A stretch of DNA of 44,166 nucleotides from Dipylidium caninum (taxonomy: Eukaryota; Platyhelminthes; Cestoda; Cyclophyllidea; Dipylidiidae), in the NCBI GenBank assembly GCA_017562135.1, contig QEYB01000324.1, positions 1 through 44,166 of the forward strand. Reading direction: 5' to 3'. Positions 32,751 to 44,166 of this stretch are shown here, piece after piece. The position numbers and the translations under genes are program-made. Under the pieces are notes generated by a model. That model worked only from the letters and a program-made list of their open reading frames with translations, ran no database searches and was not told where the DNA came from. Positions within the stretch are counted from its first letter, which is position 1. Each line of letters begins with the position of its first letter.

Positions 32751-33584
32751 ACTAAGCTGACGCTGTAAAACGCAGCGACAAGGGAAGGTCGTGGCCTTTC
32801 CCCGACTCCCGTGCATCTTATTACATTTAATTAAACCGCAATCATGAGGACAGGACTTGGAGTGAATTTAAAATTTAGACTGTTTATCGGGGATTTATAC
32901 TTGCAATGAGAGATTAAAAAGGTAGTGTTAGCCCAAATGACCGCATGTGTCCCCCCGCACGCTTGCAATTCTAAACTGACCCCAGCTTGTGCACCGCCCT
33001 CCTGTACCCCTCCACTCGCGACCTGTACATTAAAACGGTGGAGTGAGGCGAAAATAAACACTAAGGACTGTGTTCAGTCCGCCACTCATTGCAGAACCGA
33101 GTGACCAGCTCGGGTGGGCAAAGAGGCGGTATAGCACGCTTGCTTCTCCACAGGCCTCAAGTTACTTTGTCCACCACCACCAACTCCACCAATCCTCCTC
33201 CACACGCCCCCTGTGGAAATAACGTGGTGCTTTCGTCATTCCGCGACCTTTCGAAAACCTTTCTAGCACATTCCGTACAACAGGGAGGATGTGGTGTGCG
33301 TCCCACGCAATCATCTTCATTCGCACTGATGCATTCCACCTTCCCCAACAGGCTGGAGCTCCGTTGAGGATGTGCGCGAAATAAACGCGTACCTGCCTCC
33401 GTGTCTGCCTTCTTCTTATCGCCTCTCACCTCCCACCGAACGGAAGTTCACCTGCAGTGGGAGTAAAGCCTGCTGCCTCATGAGTGGCACATCGTCCTGG
33501 CCAACGGAGGGGTTTCGGACTGTTGGAGCAGACAGGGGCTCAAGCGTTGTTAATATACACCTCAGGAGGTAACCTTTCAGGATG

Positions 33585-33920
33585 ACTAATAATTCCTCCA
33601 CGGACACGAGCCCTCGCAGGGCGGGGCGGACGGGTGGTGGTGGCTTAGGGCCCAAAGAGTTGACGGTGGAGAACGCGAGGACGAGAGGAAACAGTGGAAA
33701 AGCTTGTTTTGAGTGCGAAAACGATACCACTACCTCGGCGCCCGTGAAATGTCAGTTCGCATCAGATCGGCATCAGCAACAAACGGAAGCTCTCCATTTG
33801 TCCCACGGATGGAGCGACAGTTGCAGCGGGAGTATCTCCTCTTTGGCAGCAGATATTTACGTCTAAGATGCGCGGATGCTTACCGCATTGTTGCTTTCTT
33901 GGTCAGCGACTATAAACACT
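33585..33920. repeat. Block d, R copy
   Basis: Direct-orientation match to 17,590-17,930. It sits between blocks c and e in R, whereas L joins c to e directly. An ATG-started ORF (33,582-33,866) covers it, but the L copy has no equivalent start, so no gene is called. Confidence 0.7.
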
Positions 33921-33954
33921 CCACCGGGCCATCGATTGTTGTGGTGTGCCGGAG

Positions 33955-34886
33955 TAAGTTGCGGAGATAACCGCATAGACGGAAGCGCTTGCCAGGGTCT
34001 CTTCACTACCCCACAATTGCAGTCGCGATGCATATGTCATGAACTTGCCCAGGCAGTGATCCTCCTCTCCGCAGATTGGTTTGATAGTAAGAAGAAACGG
34101 GCATCGTCGCCACTAGCATTCTCAACATCACCATTCTCCACGTGAGTGTCTTGGACCCTGGCTCCACGTCCCTACCGCCAGACGCCTACTTTGCTCATCT
34201 TATTCACTCTTCTCACTCATATATTTGGTCAAGGCCAACGTGTCCGTTGCCTTTTTCTAGGCCATTTTTCACCTACTGTAATGAATACTGTACATACACG
34301 CCTCATTGCAAACTTTTTTGTTGTGTCTCTCTTCCTCTCTGTTCCTGACTGCAATCTTCTTTTGCTGATAGTGGGAGAAACAGAAAAAGGCTAATTGCAA
34401 CTTGTCAGTTAGCCTGCTGCGTAGTGTAGGCAAGCAGCAGAAGAGTTGATAGGAAGTAGAGAGACCACTTGCATGTAAATGCCACTACCACGGTTTCTCA
34501 TCGCCAAAAACTGTACGCCTCAGAAGGGACAAGAAAATTGCAGCCCGACCGCTTGACGAGAGACACCGTATGGAGAACGGAAGGCAAACTTCTCGGAAAC
34601 CATCCAACAAAAAGCGTCAACTCTTTCTCAGAGTTCGTTGTGAGGTCTCATATGGAAAAATAAGTCAAATGCTCGAACCATTTTCTACCCAGAACGCAAA
34701 TTACCAGCTTAATGGGAGTGGCAGTTTAACCCAATCAAGGAGACCGTCATAGGCCAAAGACACGGTCATTCATAGCACACACTAAGCGGCGAAGAAAGAA
34801 GAATATGCCCCTCGCTCTGCACTTGGGACCAAAAGTCACATTTCCTTCAGTTGAAAGGCCCCTTCTAGCTGATCCAATGTTCTAAT
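33955..34886. repeat. R half of inverted duplication, block e
   Basis: The reverse complement matches L 14,310-15,250 along its length, including GGAGACCGTCATAGG, TTTTTCCATATGAGA and CAACTTGTCAG. It is the longest well-conserved block of the duplication. Confidence 0.8.
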
Positions 34887-35714
34887 TTTTACTATTGCGT
34901 ACAAAGTACACATTGCGATTCCTTCTAAGCAAGTCACATGTAGCTCGATCATACACCGCTTTCGCCCTCATCAATGCAATATTTTTGTAAACATTTAACC
35001 CAACGTCACCCGCATTCATCGGCACTCCCTTTTACTTACTTCCCCCTTTCCCCATTTCGAGCACAAAATTTGACAGTGCGATTGCGTGCAAACTCCCACT
35101 TGCTTAGCTCGATCACACGCTGCTTTTCGGCTATTTCACCGCATTCATGACATACAGCCACACCAGCCTTCGCTCAATTCATTGCTATCACGAGACTCTC
35201 CTCAACCCCATTTCCCGCTTCCTACTCAATGGCAACATATTTTCTCCGTGATTTCTCTTCTTCAATTCCACCATGCAACATCCCAGCATTTACACTTGGC
35301 ACCGAGTCAAGTACATAGAAGTATAAGGGACATTCGAATTGTCCCACTGAAGTAACGAAGTTGTGGGATGTTATAATTGTGAGCAAAAGATCTTCTCCCA
35401 ATATGGGTGTCCTCAGGGCATATTTTAATAGTATGCCAAGTGCACAGACCACTTTATTGGGGTTTCGTACCCTTTAGAAAGCAGGACAAACGAGAGGAAA
35501 TTGTTCTAAACGGCGACTGGCGGGAAAGAACAGTATCTCAGGTAGCACATATTTTTATGAAAACAATTCTCTTAGCTCTCAACGGACCCTGACGGCGTGC
35601 ATATGCGATTTGCATGAGTGCGCGAAGGCAGTGAAAGGAACTGAGAGTGGGAGATGAGTGGTGAGAGCATTGTGTTCTAAAGGCAATCGGCTGTGTGCAT
35701 GTGAAGTAGTCGTA

Positions 35715-35765
35715 ATTGGCTACTTGTAAAGTCTCTTATATAAAAGGTTGTTCTTCTTAGTATGT
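35715..35765 (+). promoter_or_regulatory. Possible TATA promoter
   Basis: ATTGG at 35,715-35,719 precedes TATATAAAAG at 35,737-35,746. About 80 bases further on, ATGAAG at 35,820 runs directly into a GTAAGT donor (35,826), as in a two-codon first exon. A short ORF from 35,773 lies before it. No downstream exon could be matched, so this may be chance. Confidence 0.28.
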
Positions 35766-36113
35766 GGACTTGATGTACCTCTGGTCTATTATGTAGAGTG
35801 TTTTTAGTGAGGAGGAATTATGAAGGTAAGTAGGTGGATTGATTGGCTTTGCGTTTCGCATAGTGGGCGTGGTGTGTATACCATTGGTATACTTATGTGG
35901 ACATTTGTGATCTGGTAGTGGCTTCATTGAAAATGTGGGAATTCTCACTATTCAGTTAGGTGTGATGTATGTGCGCATGTCATGTGGGGTTATTTGTTAT
36001 ATTTGGGGGGAGAGATGATGACAGGCGTTGAAGAAGAGTGAAGCGAGAGAGGGAGGGAAGCAATATTAAATGAGAATGTTGAAGGTAGAAGTGACTAGAT
36101 TTGAGAAGAGGAG

Positions 36114-36366
<253 letters not shown>

Positions 36367-36814
36367 GTGAGCAAGGCAGCAGGCAGTCTTGGAAATAGAG
36401 TTAAGTATTGACTGGCAGAGCGAATATCTCGTGAGGAGTGTTGAAAGTGACTTTTGTCTGTTGACGTGAAAATGTGTTTGGCTTAAAAATGGCATAGTTA
36501 GGTGAATATTTGACTTGTGGATGGCATCGTGGAGAAGAAAGCACTCTCCTCATCAGGCATTCAAATGTCCTGACATATCAGGCGAATTTAGCACAATCAA
36601 GAAAAAATGGGCATTCTTCTACTTGATAAAGAGTCGCCAGACCGAATCACTTTATAACGCAGATACTACCATGAACCTCTCTTTAGCCTTGAGAATCAAC
36701 TTGACGAAATTGTAAAAGGAGAGAGTGGGTGAAGTGTTATGAAGTCTGTTTTCTCCCCGTCTGCGTGTAGATCCAATTGAAGCCTCTTAAGCGATGCATC
36801 CCTATCTCCTCTTC

Positions 36815-36945
36815 TTTTCATCGGGAAGAACAGACAGCCTAAAGAGGAAAATTGGCCCTTTCACTCGATACTTTTTCCTTTCCCCATGTCACTTGGCTTA
36901 AAGTACTTGCAGTCTGAAGACATGAATATGAGTTGGGCGTTTTAA
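36815..36945. repeat. R half of inverted duplication, outermost block
   Basis: The reverse complement matches L 14,175-14,303. Shared words include CCCAACTCATAT/GTCAACTCATAT, AAGTACTTTA and CTGTTCTTCCC. Confidence 0.65.
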
Positions 36946-39689
36946 TGTTGGCAAAGTTTTGTCCTGTCACTGTGAACTGAGCTTCACATTTTGTAAAATA
37001 TGGCAGACTGATGGCTTATAGACTGCTTGTTGGACCTGTGCAAGAGAGCGGGGACGAATGACCTTGATTGACGTGCATCAAAAGGACCCCACAAGTATGA
37101 TTACAAATAGAAGAAGGAAATGTTGGCATTTGAGGCTTTGTATGAAGGGTATAGTGTGGAGAAGTGGGGATCTCGAAAGAGTTGCGGAAGGGGCAGTAAG
37201 GGCGGAGGTTGAGTGAGGGGGCAGTGTTTAAAAATGCAGTGAAAGGAGGTTTTTAATGGAATACTGCAGATGTGGATTGGTGGCAGCGTGCGCAAAGGGC
37301 CTTTGTCGCAAGAAATAGGGTGGTAATTAGTCTGGGGGGAGTCGGCATGGGTTGGAATGACAAAACAATGTCTCTTGTTGAAGGACGGCGAAGGACGGAA
37401 ATCTACGGAAAGGTGGTTGTTAAAAAGTTGGGAAATTTGAGGCAAATAGAAGAGAGGCGAGTAAGTTAACAGTGTAGGCAATGCATTGTCTAACAATGAG
37501 GTACTTGGAAGAATTGGCATCATGGCATATGAAAGAAGGATGAGGAAGAAAGCAGTGTCAAACTAGACTGTTGAGAGGTAGAAGTGATTAGCAGTGGGGA
37601 GGCTGGTAGCACGTTTAGACAAATCGTTGTTTTTTCAACATCCAGATTGCCGATGTCAATCTTCATGTTTCACTTTACTTCATTAGCCACATCCCTAATC
37701 TCTTAACTTTAAGATGCGCTTTCGTTACGTGACAAATTACGTTATACAAATTCTTTCGCACTTACGAACAATATGGGCATTAGACATGTCTATTTTCCCT
37801 CAAGTTTTGACTACAGTCCAGTTTTTTATTGTTCTTATTTGGATATCGACTGAGAGGGCTTGTGCGTATTCTCGTTGTCGCCATTTGTGTCGGCCAAAAT
37901 TTTCTCCAATGTTTGTTTCACGAAGCAAAATTTAAGAACCGCCTGATAAGTTAATTAACTGCGGGACAAAGAAGAATGGTCTCCAGAATTGTAAAACAGG
38001 TAAATTTAACATTCGCGTGAGCAATGCCAGGTTAGACGACGGGTTCGTTGGCACTCTCAGAAGTGTGTGTGTGTTACTTGCCGTGACTCAATTGTTTTGT
38101 AGACAGCTGCAGAGGCACACTCCTTGTTGGGATGGCTGCAATGAAACCTTACACTAACCTGCATGACTTATTCTTTATTGGCACCTTCCCGAGTGGTGCA
38201 TTTTTGAAGTACAGTTGTTGTAATCTTTTGAGATGACAGTCGTTTGGTGGATGCGGAAGGGTTTCCTTCGGAGTGAGGGCAAGGAACCGTTTCCACTCTC
38301 ATTAGACTTTCCATTCACTGAATGTCGCGTTCTCTGCACTTGAGCTCACGGACTCACTCGGTTTCCGAACCGTCTCTGACTGCTGCTTTCGTCCACGCTT
38401 GCTGGGAGGCGAGGGTGGGTACGAGGAGGAAGGGAAGGAAGTACAGGGCGGAGAGAGAAAAATTTACACGAAAGTAAGTGTCCAAAGGAAGGTTGTAAAT
38501 GTCTCAGAGAGAGAAGTTGCCCACTAATGAAATGAAACTAGTCGCCTCATTTTGCATTGACGTAACTCAGTTGCAAGTAAGAGTCCAAGCAAGCCGATCC
38601 TTCTTCGAAGCTGGATTCCTGATAACTAATCTTATCCTCTTTTCTTGCTGGCCTATTTGCCCTTTACCAATTAAACAACGGGTTGTTTGCGTCCCTTGAA
38701 TAACTGATTACCACAAAAGCGGAGAGATGTTTTTAGCTTCACCGACAAGCAAATTCTGCAAGTGAGGTTGTCTCTTGTGTGACGGAAATGCTGCACGAAA
38801 AAAATGAAGCAGCACTGGGGATTGGATTGAGTTAATGGGAAGTACTCATGGTGGAGGACATCTCACGCAGCAAAATGGCGGAAAAGTTTTGGAAGACTGA
38901 ATTTAGTGACGATAGGTTGCGACCATCAGGTAGTCCAATTGACGGAGTGATATGAGAAACAGGGTAGAGGTTGTAATACCTCGAGTGAAAGGGAATGAGA
39001 AGGCGGTGTGGCGACAGAGGAGTTAAAGCGTTCATTAATTTGCCAGCTTCCAGTAGTCCGATTACGTCCCCCTCCCTCGCTACCTCCCCCTCTTCCCTCC
39101 CTCTACACTTCGCGCCGAGTCATCACATTGAGGCAGTGCTGAGAGGTTGAAATAGAGTGAGGCAAACGATATTTACAGACAAGAAATGCGGTCATAATGG
39201 GCCTCGCAGGAGCGTTTTCATCGCATGTTTGACCAGATTTGACACAAATTAATAAAGAAATGATGCGGGAAAATTTGTAATATTAGAAGAAGGGCGAAAC
39301 TAGTTTGCCATGTGATATGGCGCCGCAGATTTACAAAATAACTGGGCATAACTGTCAACGGATTGTAACACGCACATATTCCGTTTACAGAAGTCAGGGA
39401 AATGAAACGATTTCCCGTGCCACGTGAGTGTGGAAAGCTTTGTGTTGGCAAGTCAATCGTAGGGAATAGGGAATTGGGGGCTTTGTTTCAATTTGAGGTT
39501 GATGAATGGTTCATTAGTCAAAGTACGCACAGCGAAATGGAAATGGTGTTAACGTGGAGCGAGCGACTCTGAAGTGAGTCGCTGAGAAGCGGACAAAACT
39601 GATGAAGTGGGTATTGTTCTTTTGAGGCATGTTGTCTGCAAACAGCCTTCGTGCCGTTTCCCCCGGTGCATATCCAGACAAGTTGCAAT
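36946..39689. other. No secure gene
   Basis: Only short ORFs. An ATG-started frame at 38,499 runs to a GTAAGA donor near 38,576 but has no partner exon. A pyrimidine tract lies at 39,067-39,110. The counterpart of L's 12-14 kb is not recognisable here. Confidence 0.4.
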
Positions 39690-40050
39690 TTCGTCGCTTC
39701 TTTGGCTTCTGTTTTCTCTACCTCTGATAATGATTCTCTTTCGAGTTTAGATTCCGTTTTCCCCTCTTCCTCTCTCCACTCGTCTTCCTGCTTCCTCTCC
39801 GCCCCCAATCGTCGCCTCCGCTTTCATGTCTGCTTCCATTTTTACAATTCCGTTTGCGTTTCTATTTCCCACCACTATTTTCACCGCCTTTTGCTCTTTG
39901 ACCCTCCACGCGAATCACTTTCCCTCTCGGTTTCTGCCAAGCATACTGACTCTGATTCGATCTCACCTTTCGCCCCAATCTCCTCGGCCATTTCCACTTT
40001 TCATTCGCCAGTTTCGCCGACACTTCCACTTCCCCCAGCTACAAAAGCCG
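39690..40050 (-). pseudogene. Decayed inverted copy of the acidic Glu-rich exon
   Basis: On the minus strand, starting near 40,000, the sequence reads ATGGCCGAGGAGATTGGGGC and continues GAGATCGAATCAGAGTCAG. This aligns with ATGGCCCAGGAGATTGGGAC at about 11,557 and the bases after it. The match carries on through GTGGAGGGT, GCAAAAGxCGGTG and the GAAACGCAAACGG region. The minus frame starts acidic (EIGAKGEIESES) but hits stops within about 40 codons. A later frame is again Glu/Lys-rich (39,518-39,808). The plus-strand ORFs here (140 and 77 codons) are antisense shadows. No flanking exons of the family were found. Confidence 0.65.
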
Positions 40051-40079
40051 CCTCTTTGAGCCCCTCGTTTTGACGCGGA

Positions 40080-41945
40080 AATATTTTTGAGATCCTGTCA
40101 TAATCTCAGTCTTCAGGTTTCCATCCCCTCAGAAGAACTGTGGTCTCTTGGCCCGACATGACAGCACTCGTCCTATTCGACAAATCTTAGCGTTTCCCTT
40201 CACTACGCGACTAAGGATGACGAGACAGACAGGATTAAGAGAAGATATAAGATTGCAAGAAATCATGCTTAGGAACCAAAATTCATTAAGCTACTTACCA
40301 CGGCATCAATTTTCAGGCTCGGAAACTTGTGGCCACGTGCGACTGTACAAAGCCACTGTGAAAATACGTTGGTTAGGGCAAATGTTCCCACGCGATGACA
40401 ATGCAAGGACGACTAGAAGAACGCACGCTATGCGGCATGGCAGAAGAGGTTGCTCAAACGCCAACTTCTTTTCGTTAAACTGGTCCGTGTTTTGTGAGCG
40501 AAATGAATTTGCCGAATTGCGGGGAGCGGATACAATATCACTGGACTATTTTCCACCAAGCCGCACGTTTACAGGGAGCTTCTTCAAGAGGCTTGGACTG
40601 AGGTTCATGTTGTAAATTGGCGACACGTTACTGTGATCGGTTAATGAAAAAAGAACCTTTTGAAGCCCTACGATCCCAGCAGCTCGATTTCCAGTACCTC
40701 TCAGCACTCACGAAGATCTGTCGCATGGTCCCATAACACAATGCGATTCTAACGGCGTCTTCCGAAACCTACGCGGGAAGGCTTCGAGCTGCACAGGCAT
40801 TTTCCTTTCTGCATGTAATGCACACACTCATGCAACTTGCCGGAACTGAGGTTTACCAGTTGAGTCCATCTCGGACAGGACGGGGAGTCTGTGGCAGGCA
40901 GCGGTAGGTCAAGAAGTGCAGGCAGCAGTTGAATAGATGACGATGTGGTTGAACGAAGAATATTTGTCAGTGCCTGCCCGAGTGTATCGTCGTTCCGAGC
41001 AATTTTTGCGTCGCTTGTTTAAAGGATGTCGTTATTCCATGAACACCCCCTGGAATCGACCGCTAATTCTGATGGTTTTCAGTCGCACGTGAATGGGAGC
41101 GTAAAATGAGAGCAGTCCGTAGCTGCCAGCACGCATTACACAAATAATAATGAGGCTAGATGAGCATTCGCCAATCATACAGGAACCCCGCATAATCGAC
41201 GATTTTAACAGGCTAGGGTGGAAACGGAATGTGATTACTAATTTGCCAAATTCTCTCCATCCGCCTGAACTTCTCAAAAAGTCTCATTCCTAAAAACGGC
41301 TTATTGATGAGTTGGGACGAGATCTATGGAGGAAAGCGAAGGGAGCTTAGCCGGTCGTAATTCCAAAAAACATTGTAATTCGCTTTCTTTTACCTCCAAA
41401 AAGATAACTTTTCGTAGGCTTGTCTTTTCCTCTGTGGCCCTATTTTATGTGCAGATTTTCTTCATACCCAATCCGCCGGTGAGGTGAAACCGTTGGAATA
41501 TGATGAAGCTTGAAGACTGACACTTATTTCGTTTGATAACTCTTCGATTGCGACGGTTGTCGTTATCAAGGAGAGCGATTCAGGTAGGTTGAAGGTTTCC
41601 GTCAATGACTAGCTGTGAAGGAAAATGCTGGTCGCGAGGAACTTGCGAGGCACACACTCTCCACATTGCGAGGAACACTCACACTCCATGAACCGTTCTT
41701 CTCAACATTTTTTATAGGGTTTCCGTGTTGAGTCCACTTATGACTGTCAATCGTCCATGGAATGACTTTTCGTTGCTTAAGTTGAGCTCACCTAACTGCA
41801 ATTCATTCACTCACTGATCCCTGCTCCCCACGTCAGACCGACTTCCCGCGGACCTGACCATCATCATCTGCTTGGGGTTGGCAAGCGTTTCCTGGCGTCC
41901 CTTTGACCGCCTGCCCAAATACTTTGTATCCCTCCAATGCACTAA
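40080..41945. other. No secure gene
   Basis: A 155-codon ORF (40,148-40,615, plus, non-ATG start) is the longest open frame. It has Arg-rich composition and no recognised motif, and is judged to be chance. Nothing else is supported. Confidence 0.4.
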
Positions 41946-41956
41946 GTCTACTCGCA

Positions 41957-42105
41957 GTTATATCATCTTGGGAATTGAGATAGCACTAGTGTTTCTGTGC
42001 ACCGAGAGGAATAAATCAGACTTGGACAAGCCCCGAGGCCGAATCACCTATAAGATTCTACACACGATGAATTGTCTCTCGTCTGCCCGACCGAAAAAGC
42101 CATGA
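41957..42105 (+). CDS. Possible terminal exon with a membrane helix
   Basis: After the pyrimidine-containing acceptor TCTACTCGCAG (41,946-41,956), a frame open for 49 codons begins YIILGIEIALVFLC, a plausible transmembrane segment. A basic tail rich in Lys/Arg follows, ending at TGA (42,103-42,105). The splice phase would be 2. No upstream exon with the matching phase was found, and the frame is also open upstream of the acceptor to about 41,872, so this is weak. Confidence 0.2.
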
Positions 42106-43100
42106 CGAGCGACATCTTGTAGGTGGTGGAGTAGAAGTGAGTGGACCAGTGGAAACAGAACAGTCAGTTCTGACTAGCCTTACTCATTAAGTTCGCCCCG
42201 GAGTGCGCGATAGCATAAATTTGTAAATCAGCCATGTATGGAGTCGCGAATGCGGTGGAAAGAATTTATTCCAGTTAAATGCGCCTTTATTTAAATTGCT
42301 TAATGAAAACCAGGGTAAAACTTAAACAAATCATGGAAATGGCAAAACGAAATCTAAAGTGTTTGCAGATGTACACAGGGGCGACTGAGTCTTAGAAGTG
42401 AATCCGTTCTTCTTTTCCCTTGACTGACTAATTCTCACATTGAATCCCACTGCTTTTTGTTTTCACTCATCCGATCTCAACCCTTCGGAGCCACTTTCTC
42501 TTCTCTAATCCACACATTCGCAAAAGCCGCCAACATGCAGCGTTTACCAAATTGCGGAGTTGGGCCAACGTGGCGACTATTCTACCACGTTAATTGCATC
42601 TACGACGCTTGAAGATAAGCCAACCGTGGTTGCGGAAGGCGTGGGAGCACAGCGAGAGTAGTCTTAAGCTACTGAGACAGAAACTCTTCCTATGGATGAA
42701 ACAGTTCATTTTTTGGTGTTATGTTCTCCCAACCCCTTCATTTTACCTTCCAGAGGCTCATTCTCCAACCGGGAGTTGACATCCTACACGCCAGAAAACT
42801 GACAACCACACTCCCCTGAGTTGCTTTCTTACCTGTTCCATCCCGTAAGGCTAGCACCTTTCCTTTCACAATTTTCAACTGCAATTATTTTTCTTCCCTC
42901 ATCATTGCCACCGCGTCAGCACCTCTTTATAACACTTCACTACCCTTACACGCCAAGCAAAAACATTTTCTGTTGATTTAATAGTGCAATTACGTAATGC
43001 TAGAAATGCGTACAATGAAAAAAAAGTGTGAGAACGAGAGGAGGAAATGTGAGGACAAAGTTGGGAGTGAGGGGAGAATTTTGGAAGCAGGAAAAAAAAC
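42106..43100. other. No secure gene
   Basis: AT-rich sequence with short ORFs. On the minus strand a good acceptor (pyrimidine run then TTTCTAG, near 42,996-43,020) opens a 31-codon frame ending at 42,902. It could be the last exon of the candidate below, but the phases do not agree. Confidence 0.3.
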
Positions 43101-43136
43101 CAGAGGAAAATTTGCATTCATGAAGAGTCGCTTCAC

Positions 43137-43348
43137 CTGGCCAAGGCAGCTGCTGCGTCGGCGAGTGTGCTGGCGAAAGTGGGGGATGTTACGACGATAT
43201 GTTTGATGAGGCTCTTCAGATCTTCAAAATTCTTCCTTGAGAAGTCTATAAGATTCCACTCAGTTCTACATGGGAGGCGATTCACATCCGGCTTTGCGAG
43301 GCCAACTCTTCTTGCATTCAGGTAGTTAGAAGCATTGAAGCTCTGCAT
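43137..43348 (-). CDS. Candidate first coding exon, unknown protein
   Basis: The first ATG after an upstream in-frame stop is at 43,348. The frame runs 70 codons and meets a CCAG/GTGAAG donor at 43,137/43,136 in phase 2. The sequence (start MQSFNASNYLNARRVG, later NFEDLKSLIKHIVV and an Ala-rich end) has balanced, protein-like composition with a probable helix. Downstream on the minus strand a strong TTTCTAG acceptor exists, but it continues an open frame only in phase 1. Either another exon is used or the call is wrong. No promoter or family was recognised. Confidence 0.3.
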
Positions 43349-44166
43349 TTTTATGAGTTTGTGAAGAAGTGTTTCAAATTATTCCGTGGACATTGCGTAA
43401 GTTTTTTCTCGGTTATTTTCGCCACTTTCCTCTTCTTCGATATTTCGTCTGCGGGACCTCATCGTTCGCCGCCGTTGGCCGTAGAGGCGAAGTTTGAGCT
43501 GGACGTGTCTTCTGAAGCTGATTGACATCCGTAATGTCGAAACACCAATAAAGGCGAGTGGTAGTTAATGGAAAGATATAAAACCCGAAAACACAGCAAA
43601 CGAGTTTTCATTCGCCCATTTGACATTCGTCTTTCCCTAACCTCCACTCGTCCTCTGACCCGAGTCACGAGTTATTGGTTGTTCATCCTGATGCGCTCTT
43701 GGGTGTCCGTACCTGTCACCATCAGCCATCGAATTACCAGCGACCTTCCTAAAGGGCCGACATTCCAGTTCCGCTCATACAAATCCTCATGGCCCAACCA
43801 AGATATCATAGCAATTTTGCTTTCCTTTTCTTTGAAGCAAATCGACTGTTCCGAAAGAATAGCGTAAAAAGGCTGGAACAGTACCCCTTGCGAACGCAAA
43901 CGATTAAAATTGGTTTCGAATGTCCAGAATGAATTGACGAAAAAGGCTACAAGTCCACTCACTTAACTACTTGTTTCCCCTTCCGATCAACCCTTCCCTA
44001 GGGTTCCACCAGAGGTTGTGCAGGATTTGCCATTAAAGAAGCATGCTTTGATGAATGCTACAGTAACAGGAATAGCATTTTAATTCAAGTTCACAAACTA
44101 AAACACCGTATCCGTAAGAGTGTGATTCATTCGTAGCCTCCAGACGCTTCATCTCTCCCTCTATTT
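43349..44166. other. No secure gene at the window end
   Basis: Overlapping ORFs of 96-99 codons lie on both strands (43,568-43,867 plus; 43,672-43,962 minus) with no recognised product. A GATATAAAAC word at 43,573 lies just inside the plus ORF, so it cannot be that ORF's TATA box. Confidence 0.35.

Noticed and set aside
34667..34684. T-arm-like stem-loop on the minus strand with loop TTCGAGC
   Set aside because: The required C at position 61 is missing and no D arm, anticodon arm or acceptor stem surrounds it, so it is not a tRNA.
39651..40073. 140-codon plus-strand Ser-rich ORF
   Set aside because: It is the antisense of the decayed acidic exon copy on the minus strand.
40148..40615. 155-codon plus-strand ORF
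   Set aside because: Starts with a non-ATG codon, Arg-rich, no motif, no splice or promoter support. The FCERNE string shared with 10.63 kb is too short to mean homology.
43568..43867. GATATAAAAC with a nearby CCAAT as a promoter for a 99-codon ORF
   Set aside because: The TATA-like word lies downstream of the ORF's own start codon.

Overview
This is eukaryotic, almost certainly animal, DNA. The evidence is spliced genes with GT-AG introns of about 70-130 nt, TATA/Inr promoters, microsatellites and many decayed duplications, with no operons or ribosome-binding sites. The only recognisable protein is a PIM-type serine/threonine kinase. Short introns and moderate GC would suit a compact invertebrate genome such as a flatworm, but the phylum cannot be proved from this window. 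Most of the 44 kb is non-coding. Nearly all ORFs under about 150 codons here are chance.

Layout. 0-2.9 kb: no secure gene. 3.0-9.6 kb: two diverged inverted arms (about 2.96-4.2 and 8.5-9.62 kb) around a 4.3 kb spacer. 10.65-13.3 kb (+): a gene for a very acidic protein, with all introns in phase 1 and a C-terminal part made of tandemly duplicated exon-intron units. Its large Glu-rich exon carries a frameshift and an in-frame stop, so this copy looks broken. 14.2-17.5 kb (L) and 28.5-36.9 kb (R): two halves of a large, rearranged inverted duplication. Comparing the halves reveals three presence/absence insertions (16.06-16.84, 28.73-30.66 and 34.89-36.82 kb), a local tandem duplication in R, and one block in the wrong relative orientation. 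39.7-40.05 kb (-): a decayed inverted copy of the acidic exon, which suggests the inverted duplication once reached beyond L and R.

Between the arms lie the best genes. The five-exon PIM-like kinase (25,946-27,557, minus) has a TATA box, initiator and inverted CCAAT box, and a perfect 14-bp hairpin at its stop codon. A candidate three-exon gene (21,843-24,631, plus) has a very similar promoter, and all its splice junctions agree in phase 2. Weaker candidates are a small secreted-type ORF at 18.4-18.6 kb (minus), an exon at 43.1-43.35 kb (minus) and a membrane-type terminal exon at 41.96-42.1 kb.

The most unusual content is the acidic gene with its expanding symmetric exons and inverted relic, and the mosaic inverted duplication that surrounds the kinase. 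All homology statements come from reading by eye; no alignments or searches were run.
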